Assembly: GCF_963583255.1 (NCBI RefSeq)
Contig: NC_084817.1
Location: 8,624,121 to 8,688,120, forward strand
Length of the DNA stretch: 64,000 nt
Direction: 5' to 3'
From: Pyrus communis
Lineage: Eukaryota; Streptophyta; Magnoliopsida; Rosales; Rosaceae
Below the pieces are notes generated by a model, which was not told where the DNA came from, did not search any database, and worked only from the letters and a program-made list of their open reading frames with translations. How positions within the stretch are numbered: the first letter of the stretch is position 1; the number at the start of each line of letters is the position of its first letter. Below, in pieces: positions 48,108 through 59,141 of the stretch. The position numbers and the translations under genes were made by a program.

Positions 48108-49010
48108 CAATGCACTCGTAGTTACACGGTTTTAAAAACTAGGTTTTAGTATTTTATTATTTTAGGTTTTATTGGGAGTAGCGACACACGGTTCTAGGTT
48201 TTTACGAGTAATTATTAACTTCTATTATTTTATTCATTTTAATGGGTACTTACACGTTTCTTAAGACTGTATTTTCGGCTTTTGAAGGCTATAACGGTAG
48301 CCCATTTTTTGCCCTTTTCAGAAAGCTTTGGTGACATTCGTGTACAATTCACAGAGACTAAGCCTACAATTGTGAAAGTTTATTGATTTTTCTCGTCAAT
48401 AAGTATGTTTCTGACTATTTTATTCTTAATTCTTGATCAGTTTATTTATTTATTGTTTGAATTTTAAGAGTTTGTACTTGAAAAGTTACGTGTCAAATTT
48501 AATATATTTTTTTCTGATAGATTTCTTATAAATATAATTTATTATATAAACTTGTTTATTGTTTTTCAATTTGTTAGGTCAACATCTGTTCAATGATGAA
48601 GTTAAGAACTAATGATTCATTCTTTAGGAAAAAGAGATGATGTGATAAATTAGATAGTGATATACTTTTTGCATCTAATAATATCACATCAGTATCAACT
48701 GAGCAGCCTCATAATTCTCACTAGACATCTAATATAATTTCTTACTTCAAATTATTGCTTTTGGGCTTATCATTGTGTAATTTCATGTAAATAACAAAAA
48801 AATTTAACCATTTGATTTCGTAGTAATAATTTTAGTTTAGCTCACCCAACAAATAATTCTTGGCTCCGCCGTTGTGTGTAGCTTAACTGAACTTCTCCTC
48901 CTCTTAATATAAAAATAATGATATACTAAAAAAAATAACATGTCAAATTGCATCGGATGACATGGCACTGGACCAAGGTGTCCGAAAAGCTCCGTAAAGA
49001 GAGGGAGAGT

Positions 49011-49035
49011 GTGTGTGTGTGTGTGTGTGTGTGTG
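49011..49035. repeat. GT microsatellite
   Basis: About 12 GT units in intron 1 of bZIP copy B, just beyond the exon 1 donor; copy A has only GAGTGAGTGTG here. Confidence 0.9.
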
Positions 49036-49387
49036 ACTAACCCAATTTTTGAATGCGAAGCTGAGGTCGCTGGCGCAAACGTCGCCGAAAAATACATCCA
49101 TACTAGCGAAATTCCGGTACTTCGCCCGAAACTCGCCGACTTTTCCATCCTGGTACCCTTGAGTATCGGCGGCCTTCTGACCTCATGGACTTCTCCAGTA
49201 AGTACTCCAAGGCCTCACCAAGAGAAAACTCCGACGAGCTCAACTGTAATTGGAAAGGGGACGACACCGTCTAGGAGTAAACCTCCGCGTGGCAAGACAG
49301 CTTTTGCTTCATTTGGGATCTCCATGCTACCTCTGGTGGGATTAACAAAGAGAGGGAGAAGGAAGCTTGAGGAATAGAAGTAGTGGG

Positions 49388-49984
49388 TGTTGAAATGTTT
49401 CACATCAACCTTATTAATGGTAAAAGAATAGTTTAAATACTCTAATGTTTTTTTTTCTTTTTGGTAAAGAAAATACCTTAATCCTACTCTAACTAATATT
49501 GAGGTCTTTTGTGATAAAATCTTACACCTGACGAATTGTGCATGTGATAATTACCAAGTTTGGGATAGTATTGGTGTTGTTGGAAGTGGGTCTTCAGTCC
49601 ATCTCTCTAATCATTCTACATGGCATCAGAACCAGAGAGTGAGTTCCTTTGGCCCCGCGTGTAGAGTGAGTTCCTTTGACTTTATGTGATTGTTGATGTG
49701 TAGATCTCTCATGTGTGACCCACTAATTGGGTTTCACGTGAGAGGGCGTGTTGAAATATCTCACATCGGCCGTATCAATGACAAAAGAATAGTTTAAATA
49801 CCCTAATTGACAAAAGAATAGTTTAAATATTCTAATTCCACTCTAACTAATACCGAAGTTTTTTGTGATAAAACTTCATACCTGATGAATTGTGCAGATG
49901 ATAATTACCAAGTTAGAAACATTATCGATGTTGTTAGAAGTAGACATTCGAGTATTCGACCTGTCTCTCTCTGATAATTCTATA
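49388..49984 (+). mobile_element. TRIM retrotransposon
   Basis: Two LTRs, 49388-49620 and 49749-49984, both starting TGTTGAAAT and ending TCTACA/TCTATA, around a 128-bp interior. The interior begins TGGCATCAGAACCAGAG, close to the initiator-Met primer-binding site TGGTATCAGAGC, and ends with the purine tract GTGAGAGGGCG. Flanks GTGGG and ATGGG are a 4-of-5 target duplication. No coding capacity. Located in the promoter of bZIP copy B; absent from unit A. Confidence 0.9.
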
Positions 49985-50343
49985 ATGGGAGTGGGTGTAA
50001 ATAGCAAGGTGGGGTGCAGGAAAGTATGTAAAGAAAAAGTGAGGGGCACATGAAGTTAAATGTCTATTTTGTGTTCAAAAAAAAAAAAAATGTCTATTTT
50101 TGTACGGGAATACCCTTGGTAATTGTACGAAATGGCGCGAGATGTGGGTTTTGTGGTAATTGCACATGACGGGATCTTCGTGTGCAAGTAATGCAATATT
50201 TTATTTATTTTATGAAGATCTAGACCGTTGATTCCTAGAATCTGGAAAGAATCATGATGCTGACACGAAACAAGTTGATTGTGGGTAGCCACCTGAATCC
50301 GGAAGGGTTTTGACATTAATGGGGTTAAATTATTAGCTGTTAG

Positions 50344-50802
50344 CAAGGTTCTAAAATATGCTAGTCGCAGCGGGTTGAGGCTTAACACCTAGGCGATTAG
50401 GCGAGGTTTAGGTGGGCGCCTAACTAGCAGACTATGTGGATTTAAGTAAATCTATTATATTTCGTGTAAATAAGTGTGTTTATACTTAAAATATATATAA
50501 TTTCATCATAAACTACAAAATAGAGTGACATATATATTATGAAGTATTGGAATATAATGAAAACATAGGGACACAAGCATATAATGTATGCTTATTTAAG
50601 TATTCAACAAATCTCTTACAATTTTAAAAAAAATGCAAAATAAAAGTTATCTATTTTCTGTTTAAGTGAGTCGCAACTTAGGCAGGCGCCTCAGCAGGTC
50701 TAGGCACCCTTTCTTAATTTTTAAATATCTAGGCATTAATCAGGACGGTAACCAACCGCCTAACGTCTAGATGGGGCCTAGGCGGATATTTTTAGAACAA
50801 TG
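50344..50802. mobile_element. hAT-like non-autonomous element
   Basis: Ends CAAGGTTCTAAAATATG and, on the other strand, CATTGTTCTAAAAATAT. The 8-bp duplications are GCTGTTAG and GTTGTTAG (7 of 8). Unit A carries the empty site GTTGTTAGGG at about 41036. Rich in CTAGGCG-type words; a partial relative lies at 24510-24680. Confidence 0.82.
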
Positions 50803-50971
50803 GTTGTTAGGGTTTTGGGTTCTTTGGTTAGAAGACGAAAAATTTGTTTCAATGAAAGTTAACGAAAACATCGATTAGGTAATTGCCTAGTTAGTAGTTA
50901 TGTTTGATTATTTTTTTCAAGGGTGTAATTTGAACTTGAGACTTTTTCAAATATTTATATTAAAATCTAGT

Positions 50972-51528
50972 TAGGGTTAGCACTGTCCTAGTGTCAGCAG
51001 GACGACCGTCCGGAGCCTAAAAAAATCGAAGGGACAAAAATATTAAGGTATTAAGTATGAGTCCGGACTAAAAAAATCGAAGGGACAAAAATATTAAGGT
51101 ATTAAGTATGAGTTTGTGTTATATTCGTATAAATATCAAATAGTTTGATTACTTATTAAAGTGTTTCTATGAGATTGCGTTTCGATCCTTCGTAATGTCT
51201 TTTATTTCTTTACTTTTTAAATTATTTAATACACATGAGCATTTTTTTTTCTATGGGCACCAAACTATTTCTTAATTATTTTTTATAAGAATTTCCCAAT
51301 TATTTTTTGTCCCTACATATATTCAAATTAAAAAAAACTAGTTGTGTTCTCTTGATCACATAGTTTTCCTTCTCTTCGGCTCTAGTCCACATATATTATT
51401 TTATAATCCTGATATTTATCATTGTTAATAAAATTAATTAGTGTGTAAAAAGATGTCTATTAATTAATCTACAGAAGGCACCATTTGAATTTTGCCCCAG
51501 ACAATTGAAAACTCAAAACTGGCCTTGA
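50972..51528. mobile_element. Degenerate hAT element related to 41147-42065
   Basis: Left end TAGGGTTAGCACTGTCCTAG, then GACGACCGTCCGGAGCC, aligns with the left end of the unit A hAT. Flanking 8-mers AATCTAGT and AAGCTAGT (7 of 8); unit A is uninterrupted here (GATCTAGTTCAAAATG). It contains a 53-bp tandem repeat (about 51012-51112). Confidence 0.75.
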
Positions 51529-52613
51529 AGCTAGTTCAAAATGTTTTACAATTTTAATATATTACGTTGTTAGAATGCTCAAAGTAGTTTATTCAAAATT
51601 CTATGTTATGTTTTTACATTACTTAAAGTTATTGGTTTAGGATATGGCCTTGATTTATAAAGTTCGTTAAAATAGCAAATCAACACGCAATAACATGTCA
51701 AATCCAAAAATGAGATTACCAATATGTTCATGTCGACGCAAACATGAAACGATTAGTCAATTCGAATGCACACGTACTAAATGTGGTACGTGATTAGACC
51801 GTTTAATATTCATAAGTATAAAATGACATGTAAATATGATATTTCATCAATAGTATAGTTGATGCAACTGAGCACTTCAGCAGTACGGTTAGACTAATCT
51901 TCCCAAGACCAATAACGATACAGTTTATTTTTTAATTGAACATGACCAATTATAAAATCAAAGATGAAATTAGATGCAAGATTATTTGGGGCCACATATT
52001 TAAATAGGTTACCCAATAGAATTGTTATAGTGAATTATTGTTCCTTATGTGTAATGGAAGGTCTAATTTTTTTATTCAACCATTTTCACTATGAGGCTAC
52101 ATTTGATGATATCCTTCTAGAGAATTGGCTTTTCTTATTTGATAGGTCCTCGTCCATAGGAGTTTGACATGCTTTCAAGTATTAACTATGAATAATAATT
52201 ATTATTATTATTTTAAATGGTGTTGCTAAGTCTACACAACCTAGCCTTTTATATCATCCTCTTTAATCACAACACTAGCTAGTGTATATCATTAGAAGTT
52301 TGATATTGCTTTAAGCAATACTAGCATCAGTCATTCATGTAGTTGTAACGACTGCAAGACTGTAAGTTGTCAATGCACTACAAATAAATGACAATTATTT
52401 ACGGATGTGCAAGCTACTAATGTATTAAAGACAAGTCTATTGAAGACAATTATTATAGATGGACCAAGTGTTTCTTTATGCCCTTGGCATTGGAGCCAAT
52501 ATGGAAATGATAGTGGCATATGCCCTTATCATATTTCATAAAGTTTCCTTGTGATTTCATGGATATAAAGTTTGAATTATAGAGTACCATCAAGCAAGGA
52601 CTCTCTATGTTCT
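51529..52613. other. Non-coding flank, unit B
   Basis: Colinear with 42195-44637 of unit A (the Pack-MULE is absent). No gene or repeat boundary seen. Confidence 0.55.
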
Positions 52614-53577
52614 TGTTGACCCTAAAAATTACAAAGCCTACGTGGCGCGCAGGCCGAGTAACTAATAAGCTAACTACGTCCTTCGGTTGAATGCGGGGCG
52701 TGCCAACTCGTCGGCCGAGCTCGGCCGAGGAGTAAAATTTGTTGATGTTGCGTTGAGCGCGTCGGTGACTTCTTTATCTTGCGACTGCGGCCGAGGAAGG
52801 AACAAATCTCGGCCTTTGGATTCTCGAGCCTGAAGACAAGGCTGCTAGTTCTACGAAGTTCAATATCAAATTCGGCTCTCAAGGTGCCGAATGTAGTAAC
52901 CTAGTAACACCTCACTTCGCCGGGAAGGCTAATGAGATGACCTCTGCCAATAAGGATTTGAAAATCCTTCTCGACCGAGACTTGGATAGATAATCAGTCG
53001 GCCTCGACGCAGTGCTGTTTATCCAAACTGAAGGTGCTTCGGGAACGGCTGATTCTACGGCAACAGTGCTGTTTATCCAAACTGAAGATGTTCGCCGGTT
53101 GCCTTCACAGTGCTGTTTATCCAAACTGAAGATGTGTCGGCGGAAAAAAGAAAATAAAAAATCTCAAGATGTTTGAGAGGTTTTGCGCAGGGCAGTTGGG
53201 TGTTGAATTGGAGGTCCCCTGAATGGTGTTCGCAGGCTTGTATTTATAGAAGCAGATGTGTGGTGCGGCTTCACTTGTGTAGAATTTGATTTTAATTCAA
53301 ACTCATCAGCTAGAGTCTAGGTCAAAGACTTCTCAAGGTAAGCAACAACCTATCTTTTAGATATCATTTATCTTTAAACGATCCGCTGGATATAGCCAAT
53401 ATTAGGCTTAGATAATCCAATATATATTAAGAGATAATATTATGATTAAAACCACAATATTATTCCTTAATAATAATTGAAAATTATCTCAACCACTTTA
53501 TCATCCAACGGTCTAGAACTTTACTCATCTAACGGCCTTGATTGTATGGGCCGATAGCGTAAATTTAGGTCCAAACA
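52614..53577 (+). mobile_element. Solo LTR, second member of the TGTTGACCC family
   Basis: 964 bp, TGTTGACCCTAAAAATTAC to GGTCCAAACA, with perfect 5-bp duplications GTTCT (52609-52613 and 53578-53582). Unit A has the uninterrupted sequence CTATGTTCTTTAATCAATTT at about 44630. CAGTGCTGTTTATCCAAACT occurs three times (53010-53135). Confidence 0.93.
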
Positions 53578-53582
53578 GTTCT

Positions 53583-54310
53583 TCAATCAATTTGGATAAA
53601 CTTTAAACTAAGGCGGTCACCAATGAGATGCAGTCAAAAACCAACAAAAGATCACACTATGTAGTCTTCCATCTTATATGCAAAAGCTATAAATTAAAGT
53701 AATGCCTTGAAGGCAAAGCATATAACAAGGGTTAGTGGTTTGTTTAGGTAAATAGAGTGGATCTCTGAGGATTTTTTTAAGTGCGGCAAAGCAATGAGGG
53801 AAGCTTGATTTGGAAAAGCGCCGACCTAAAAATAAGGGTTGTGATATCCACGCATTAATTTTTATTTCTCAAATGCTCTTCTCAATTTTCAACAATCAGA
53901 TTAAATGAATTGAAAAAGATCAATGGTAAAAAATTTAGTTTAAGACGTAAAAATGAGTTTATGGATATCACTTTCCAAAAACAAAGACGCTGATGGATGC
54001 TTTGCATGCCTTGCTTAAAAGGAGGCTTTTCTCCTTCACTTTCTTTTGAGTTTTTTTTTCTTTAAAACCAATTAGCTTTGGATTTTTCGTTTTCATGGCC
54101 TTATTACTCTTATTTAAGACCAGGTAATACCTAACTTTTTTCGAAGGGGAGCTGTCAGAAAAGCCCCCACGTCTGAACCACCATGAAAAAGTAGTCTAGT
54201 TTCTTGCATAAAAATGACCAAGTGGCCGAAAAGAAAACATCACAAGTTTTTCGTTGGCTTAATTGTAGCAATAGTCCATGAATTTTATTTATAGTTCAGT
54301 GTCTGGGTGT
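53583..54310. other. Non-coding flank, unit B
   Basis: Matches 44640-45400. No coding or repeat feature. Confidence 0.5.
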
Positions 54311-54311
54311 A

Positions 54312-54425
54312 AGTAGCTAGCAATAGCCACTTAGTACTACAATTTAGTGGTATTTCATTTCACTGATAAGTGAGAGGTTTTATGTTCGATTCTCATCAAT
54401 GAATTTGAATCACATTATTGCTAGA
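54312..54425 (+). repeat. SINE-like repeat with tRNA-type promoter words
   Basis: TTTAGTGGTAT (box A-like) followed about 45 bp later by TGTTCGATTC (box B-like), a spacing usual for tRNA-derived SINEs. The same block, less clear, starts the insert at 47242. The ends are framed by CTAGCAAT and ATTGCTAG. Confidence 0.4.
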
Positions 54426-54770
54426 TTCTCACACCTATACACTGAAGCTCTCAAGCCTCTAAAACTCCCAAATTTCCAAATACTCTAACATTCAAGAACA
54501 CTCAAAAAATTCTCTACATTCTTCATCAAACTCGTTAAGAATCATCAAGCATCACTACACACATTGATTCTTCCATTGCCACAAAACAAACTTTTGCGGC
54601 ATCCGTTCATTCGAGATCAAGACATCGCGACCCACAGATCAACAATCCCCTACATACACACTTTGCATTATGGCGATCGAATCAGAAAATACATTTATTT
54701 TGTACACATGTTCTTGTCTCATTTGTCGCAAAAAATTTGTGTTTACAAATTGGACCCATTGTGAGACTTA
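54426..54770 (+). repeat. Gypsy LTR 3' end fragment
   Basis: CATTCGAGATCAAGACATCG and TTTTGTACACATGTTCTTGT correspond to the end of the LTR at 16370-17283. It ends GTGTTTACA and continues with a primer-site-like TTGGACCCATTGTGAGAC. No internal region follows. Confidence 0.55.
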
Positions 54771-56560
54771 GCCCACTCTCCCATCCCCTTAATGTAGATA
54801 ATATCGTTTGTTCAAAAAACTTATAACAAAATTAAATTTGAACTATAAAAATACAGAATTACAATGGTTAGACTTTAGCAACTTGTAAATATTAGGCAAT
54901 GTGATTTCAAAGTTGGTAGGAGATCAAACTGTGGTTGAACTCAAACAACTAAGAAATCACATATTAAACTACCAAAAAGAATTCGTATGTATTCAATATT
55001 CTAACACAAAAAAATTTTGGTTTGTTTAGGTTTTTTTTCTTTCTCATTTCTCATTTTTTTTAATTCAATTTTAGTGATGTGGGATGAAATTCCTATTATA
55101 TCCCTAAATTTAACCATAAAATAAACAACATTAACGAAAATGACCAATGGTTCAACATATTGTTAAGTTCGAGAACAAAAGAAACAAATATAAGAGTTCA
55201 GGGATTAAAATTAAACTAAAGGTAAAATTCAAAGACCACTACTGCAATGAATCCTTTTCGATTTCATGACAGTGAAATGTTGGACTAAATTTTCTATACC
55301 AAAAATGGACTTAATTTCTATACTCTAATTGTGGTAGTAATGTCTTTCTCACACCACAAGGTTTCTTTTGAGTTCGTATCATTGGATTCCCTTAGGGCTT
55401 AGGGGCAGGGCACCTTTTTTGTTTGTTTGAATGTTTCGAGTCCTAGGGTTTCTTGATTTCTACTTTCTTCACATTAATAGTAATGGCCCTTCAATTATTT
55501 ACAGCTCCATTTCATTATCCTTTAATGTATTCCTTTTTCTGAGTAAGTGTGCACTTAGCCCATCATTACGATCCATTTCTATAGGTGTTTGAACGAAGAA
55601 GAGAAACTTAACTACTGTAGCCTGACTAGCTAAAACTATATTTTGGTTACTATTAGAACTCACATAAGTGCAACTCCCAATGCACAAAGCCTTACCCTTT
55701 GTGAGAGTGCCCTTACAAGCTAGCTAACTGGTTAAACTGCCCTACTCAAATTTAAAGAGTCGTCAAACGGTAAATTGCAGGCGGCCATGAGAGGCACTGA
55801 ACATTTGGGGACATGAGGACCCTTGATTACTTTACTCGAGAAAATGCCCAACAATATCCCACTATATCTACAACACTCAACTCACCTAATTGAGTGTACT
55901 AGATACAAGAGATATACACCTACGACACAACAGTTTTTTCTCGTTCCTTAAACATATAGGATTTCAAATGTTGATGCATGATTTAAGGGCTGCTCCACCG
56001 GAAGCCGAGCTGCCAAAGCCCAACCAGTAGGGGTCGTGAAGAAGAAAGGCTGGTTGGCTCAAGGTGTATGATTGACTCCGAATTTGGTTGCTTCCTGGCA
56101 AGCATATTCCTGGAATCGTGCGATTTGCTGATTGCGTTCTACTGACAATTCATAGCCAATCCTAGTTTTGATTCATGCATTGGGTTTCATTTTGAGGATT
56201 CTTTAATATGCTCCTAAATATCTTATACTCTTGAGATTTTTTGCTGTTAGATTGCTAATTAAAATGAGAACCGAAATTAAGCTTTGAAATTTTAAAGGTC
56301 GAGATGAAACTAAAAATGCCGGCAGCCGGTAACCAGGTTACTGAATTTGAGACTTGTTTCAGTATACAAACCGAAAATATCATTAGACAAAAGAGCTAGT
56401 TGGTTACTTATGTCATGTAAATCGGTGAAACAATTGGCATATACATGGCTAGGATGATCCTTTTTTAAGAGGCAGCCCAATCCATTCAATTGGATCAAAC
56501 AGCGACGAAGTTGCAAGTAGCCTTACTCTTCCAGGCCCAAGCCCACCGCATACGAAAAGG
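54771..56560. other. Non-coding, end of unit B and spacer to the U-box fragment
   Basis: Up to 55975 similar to 45580-46050. 55976-56560 is unique, with no convincing ORF. Confidence 0.45.
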
Positions 56561-56564
56561 AAGA

Positions 56565-56885
56565 TCAACTTTCATTTATGGAATTGATTTCTAATAAATC
56601 AACGGCACTTTCATTGAAAGCAGCACCGGTTGAGTGATCGAATTTTCCTGCCCTCTTCGAGAAAAGATGAAAAAGAATAGGCACTAAAATACTGTTCTTT
56701 CCAATCTCCTCAACTCTTCGAGCAAGCACTTCCAAGGCATTGTCGATAATGCCTGCCTTGTCATCCATCAACAGTGCAATAAGCAGAGGAACTTCCTCGA
56801 CAAACACAACCTGACCTTGTTAGCATTGTAAACTGCAAGACTGAAGGAGTGCTACGGCAGCATTTTTTTATCCAGGGTTCTACAC
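56565..56885 (-). pseudogene. U-box/ARM-repeat protein fragment
   Basis: Minus-strand frame EEVPLLIALLMDDKAGIIDN, then ALEVLARRVEEIGKNSILVP, has the consensus of armadillo repeats in plant U-box E3 ligases. Just upstream, in another frame, ALFSLAVYNANKVR is the preceding repeat, so a frameshift lies at about 56815-56860. There is no U-box and no continuation on either side. It lies about 70 bp downstream of the GT64 stop and on the same strand. A relic. Confidence 0.65.
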
Positions 56886-56953
56886 CATAAAACTTAAGAC
56901 TGAGATTTCAATCCTTCTAATATTTGAAAATTTATGTTCTTCCAGAAAAACAA

Positions 56954-57979
56954 CTATGATTGATCACAAAACACCAATTTCCCTCCTTTTTGACACAGAC
57001 CTTGTTCGCCAACGGAGTTGACAACCTTCCCATAACTGAACCTCAAGGGCATTCTCCCCAACACCCTATGAAACTCACCTATACACTCCCCTCTCCTCTT
57101 CCTATGCTTCGTTTTCCTACTACTCAAACCCACCTGTGCAACCTCCCCAATCAATCCTCGTCGTGCATCACCATCATCATGATCATTGCGCGCATCCCCC
57201 CAATCCCTAACCCTCTCGGCTCCGACCAATATAGGCCCTGCATTAACCTCATCCGCTGCCACAAAATTCATCAATATGTCCTCGCAGTTTTGCATCCTAT
57301 CCACGATCTTCCTCATGCTGGCCATCACCGGTCCTCCTGCACAGCTGTACCGAAACAAATACTTGCTTTTAAAAAGCATAAACTTGGTGAGCATGATAGA
57401 GTACTTGTCTGGATGAACGGTGTAGATCCACTCTTTCCTTGACAAATCTATGTCGTGTGACCTGACAAAGAACCCTACCAGCCGATCCGGGTTTGTTCCC
57501 CACATTTTAAATGCAAATTCGAAGGATTTCGGGTCAACTTCAACATCATCATCACAGACCAAGACTGCTCGGGTCTTAATTTCGGGCCTGGGGAGGAACC
57601 GATTATTGAGGCTGTCAGATGCTTGGCGGATTACAGAGATGCCACTGAATCCAAAGGAGGAGTCTGTGAGATTGCGAGCCAGTTGGGACAAGGTCTGGGA
57701 TGGGGTGGAAGGGTTTCCCCAAAGCACAAGAATGTATGAAACCAAAGACGAGGCTGCATACGTGGAGACGATGGATTGAAGGAGAGGGATGCGAGACTCG
57801 GAGTAGCCATTGATGAGTACGGTTAGCTGGTCAGAAATGAGATTTTGTGGGTCCTGTTGGGCTTTGGGGTTGCAAGGATCAGTCGAAAGTGTACGAACAG
57901 ATAGCACATGAACACCCCCAGAGCTCAAGATCACTAAAAACATGAGAATTACAAAGATAGTTGGACATGAATTCATCAT
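56954..57979 (-). CDS. Glycosyltransferase family 64 protein (exostosin-like domain)
   Basis: A single coding exon of 341 residues with a hydrophobic N-terminal signal anchor (FVILMFLVILSSGGVHVL) and the short stem of a Golgi type II enzyme. Family motifs in order: QLTVLINGYSESRIPLLQ (51-68), VLWGNPS (85-91), the metal-binding CDDDVEVD (142-149), DRLVGFFVRSHD (165-176), EWIYTVHPDKYSIMLTKF (183-200), NCEDILMNFVAA (231-242) and GLSSRKTKHRKRRGECI (284-300). This matches the short GT64 proteins of plants (At1g80290/EPC1 type, about 330-340 residues), related to the C-terminal domain of animal exostosins. Plant GT64 members act on glycosyl inositol phosphoceramides; the donor here cannot be told from sequence. 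The ATG at 57979 is one of two in tandem (MMN). Confidence 0.92.
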   Translation of the reverse strand: MMNSCPTIFVILMFLVILSSGGVHVLSVRTLSTDPCNPKAQQDPQNLISDQLTVLINGYSESRIPLLQSIVSTYAASSLVSYILVLWGNPSTPSQTLSQLARNLTDSSFGFSGISVIRQASDSLNNRFLPRPEIKTRAVLVCDDDVEVDPKSFEFAFKMWGTNPDRLVGFFVRSHDIDLSRKEWIYTVHPDKYSIMLTKFMLFKSKYLFRYSCAGGPVMASMRKIVDRMQNCEDILMNFVAADEVNAGPILVGAERVRDWGDARNDHDDGDARRGLIGEVAQVGLSSRKTKHRKRRGECIGEFHRVLGRMPLRFSYGKVVNSVGEQGLCQKGGKLVFCDQS

Positions 57980-58660
57980 CTCTAGTGCCTCCTTGTTTTT
58001 CTAACTCATAAGAACTTATGCATTAACAAAACCCTAACCCTTTCGATTTCGGAACATTCTCCAATACAAAACCTCCCTGTTTGTGAAAGATTGAAAAAAA
58101 AAAAAAAAAAAGATTATCAGTCACAAGCAGGAAACAAAATTCACAGAAACCAGTTAGAATCACAAAATTTTGCAAAATTAAATTAAGCTAAATAAAGGGG
58201 ATTTTGAAAATATACGCGAGAATAAATTTGGTTGATAAAACCTAAAATCTCATTCCAAATTCAAATTTGTGCTACTCAAACCCTAGAATCGCATTCTTAT
58301 TCTTTCCAATAAATTTCATCTCAACAGCAACAAACAAATCGAAGAAAACATAAAATTAAAATTAAATTTATACTTGCAAATTGTAATCAACCTAACAAAT
58401 CAATATATGAGATTGAAGATGGCGGTACCTGGAATCGAAGGTGGAGAACTGAATCGACGCAGAGGAATCGAGGTTTGCGATGCAGAAGGGAATATCGATT
58501 TGGGCATCAGTTCCGTCAGATTTGAAATGCACACTTATTCAAAAAAAAAAAAAATGATTATAATGTTTAAAACTACTGCTGGACGTTGTCGTTTTGAGAA
58601 TACCTCTTTCGAAGGAGGCGCGCGTAACTCAAAGTGCTGGTTTTGGGAAAATCAACATTA
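57980..58660 (-). promoter_or_regulatory. 5' leader of the GT64 gene (inferred)
   Basis: On the minus strand a candidate leader exon (about 58430-58520, CTCCACCTTCGATTCCAG) is followed by a GTACCG donor and an AT-rich intron up to the coding exon. No other ORF on this strand. The transcription start was not located. Confidence 0.35.
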
Positions 58661-59141
58661 AATCATCCTAAGCTAGTAACTAATTAGGGTTTGAGAAGTG
58701 ATTAAAATGGAAATTATTATAGTTGGGCCTATGGGAAAATTTTTTGACAGCAAGAGATGTTTAATCATGTTTGCCGTTTTTGCTTAATTTTTTCAATTGG
58801 ATGACCATAAATAAAAAAAAACTAAAACTCACCTCATTTCGTATGTAAATCACTTCTCACTAACATCCACTTACATGACACAGATACATTGTCACACTGG
58901 GATCTCATACCAATAAAATAAAGACGTATGGATAAAATTTACACATATTTATTTCAATGCAAAACACTACTGTAGCAGCGTATTCATATCATATAAGTAA
59001 TTTCCGTTTTCAATATAGAGCTTCGTGTAAATCAGTTGCCAGTAAGGATTTTGTAGTGTAATTTTGGGGATAGAGCCGATCATAATTCATAAGAGAGGAA
59101 TGCGACAAAAACATGAGAAATAAGAAAATAGAGGCCGTACT
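58661..59141. other. Intergenic spacer
   Basis: AT-rich, no feature recognised; ends at the LTR of copia element 2. Confidence 0.5.

Larger units (their letters stand above)
47242..48933. mobile_element. Composite 1.7-kb insert in intron 1 of bZIP copy B
   Basis: Flanked by the 11-mer AATAACATGTC (47231-47241 and 48934-48944). Starts with a tRNA-like promoter block (47242-47340), then the 47590-47930 array, the palindrome at 47938-48107 and a stretch (48590-48740) whose frame FFRKKR recalls the 5' end of hAT transposases, with stops. The right end is CTAAAAAAAA before the repeat. Unit A has a short run of A at the same place (40230-40250) between two AACATGT words, so it may be a deleted form. 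Class not certain. Confidence 0.55.
46085..49350 (-). pseudogene. bZIP copy B, 5' half only
   Basis: Exon 3 (46085-46250), exon 2 (about 46391-46460) and exon 1 (about 49045-49310) match copy A; exons 4-6, with the DNA-binding and zipper region, are absent. Exon 1 keeps the ancestral ATG (reading MKQKLSCHAEVYS), then has TAG, and later a 2-bp deletion shifts the frame after [15 protein letters not shown]. Exon 3 has the conserved [18 protein letters not shown] block. Intron 1 has gained a 1.7-kb insert. The breakpoint in intron 3 is the tandem-duplication junction, so this copy was truncated at birth and has since decayed. Confidence 0.85.
46055..55975. repeat. Tandem segmental duplication, unit B
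   Basis: Second copy of the 38815-46050 block in the same orientation. The junction at about 46045-46080 joins the far end of unit A to bZIP intron 3. It is longer than unit A because of its own insertions (TRIM, two hAT-like elements, solo LTR and a 1.7-kb insert). Confidence 0.88.

Noticed and set aside
49009..49377. Plus-strand frame over bZIP copy B exon 1
   Set aside because: Antisense of the decayed exon, starting in the GT microsatellite.
57186..57779. Plus-strand frames opposite the GT64 gene
   Set aside because: Antisense shadows of a well-conserved coding exon; no family features of their own.
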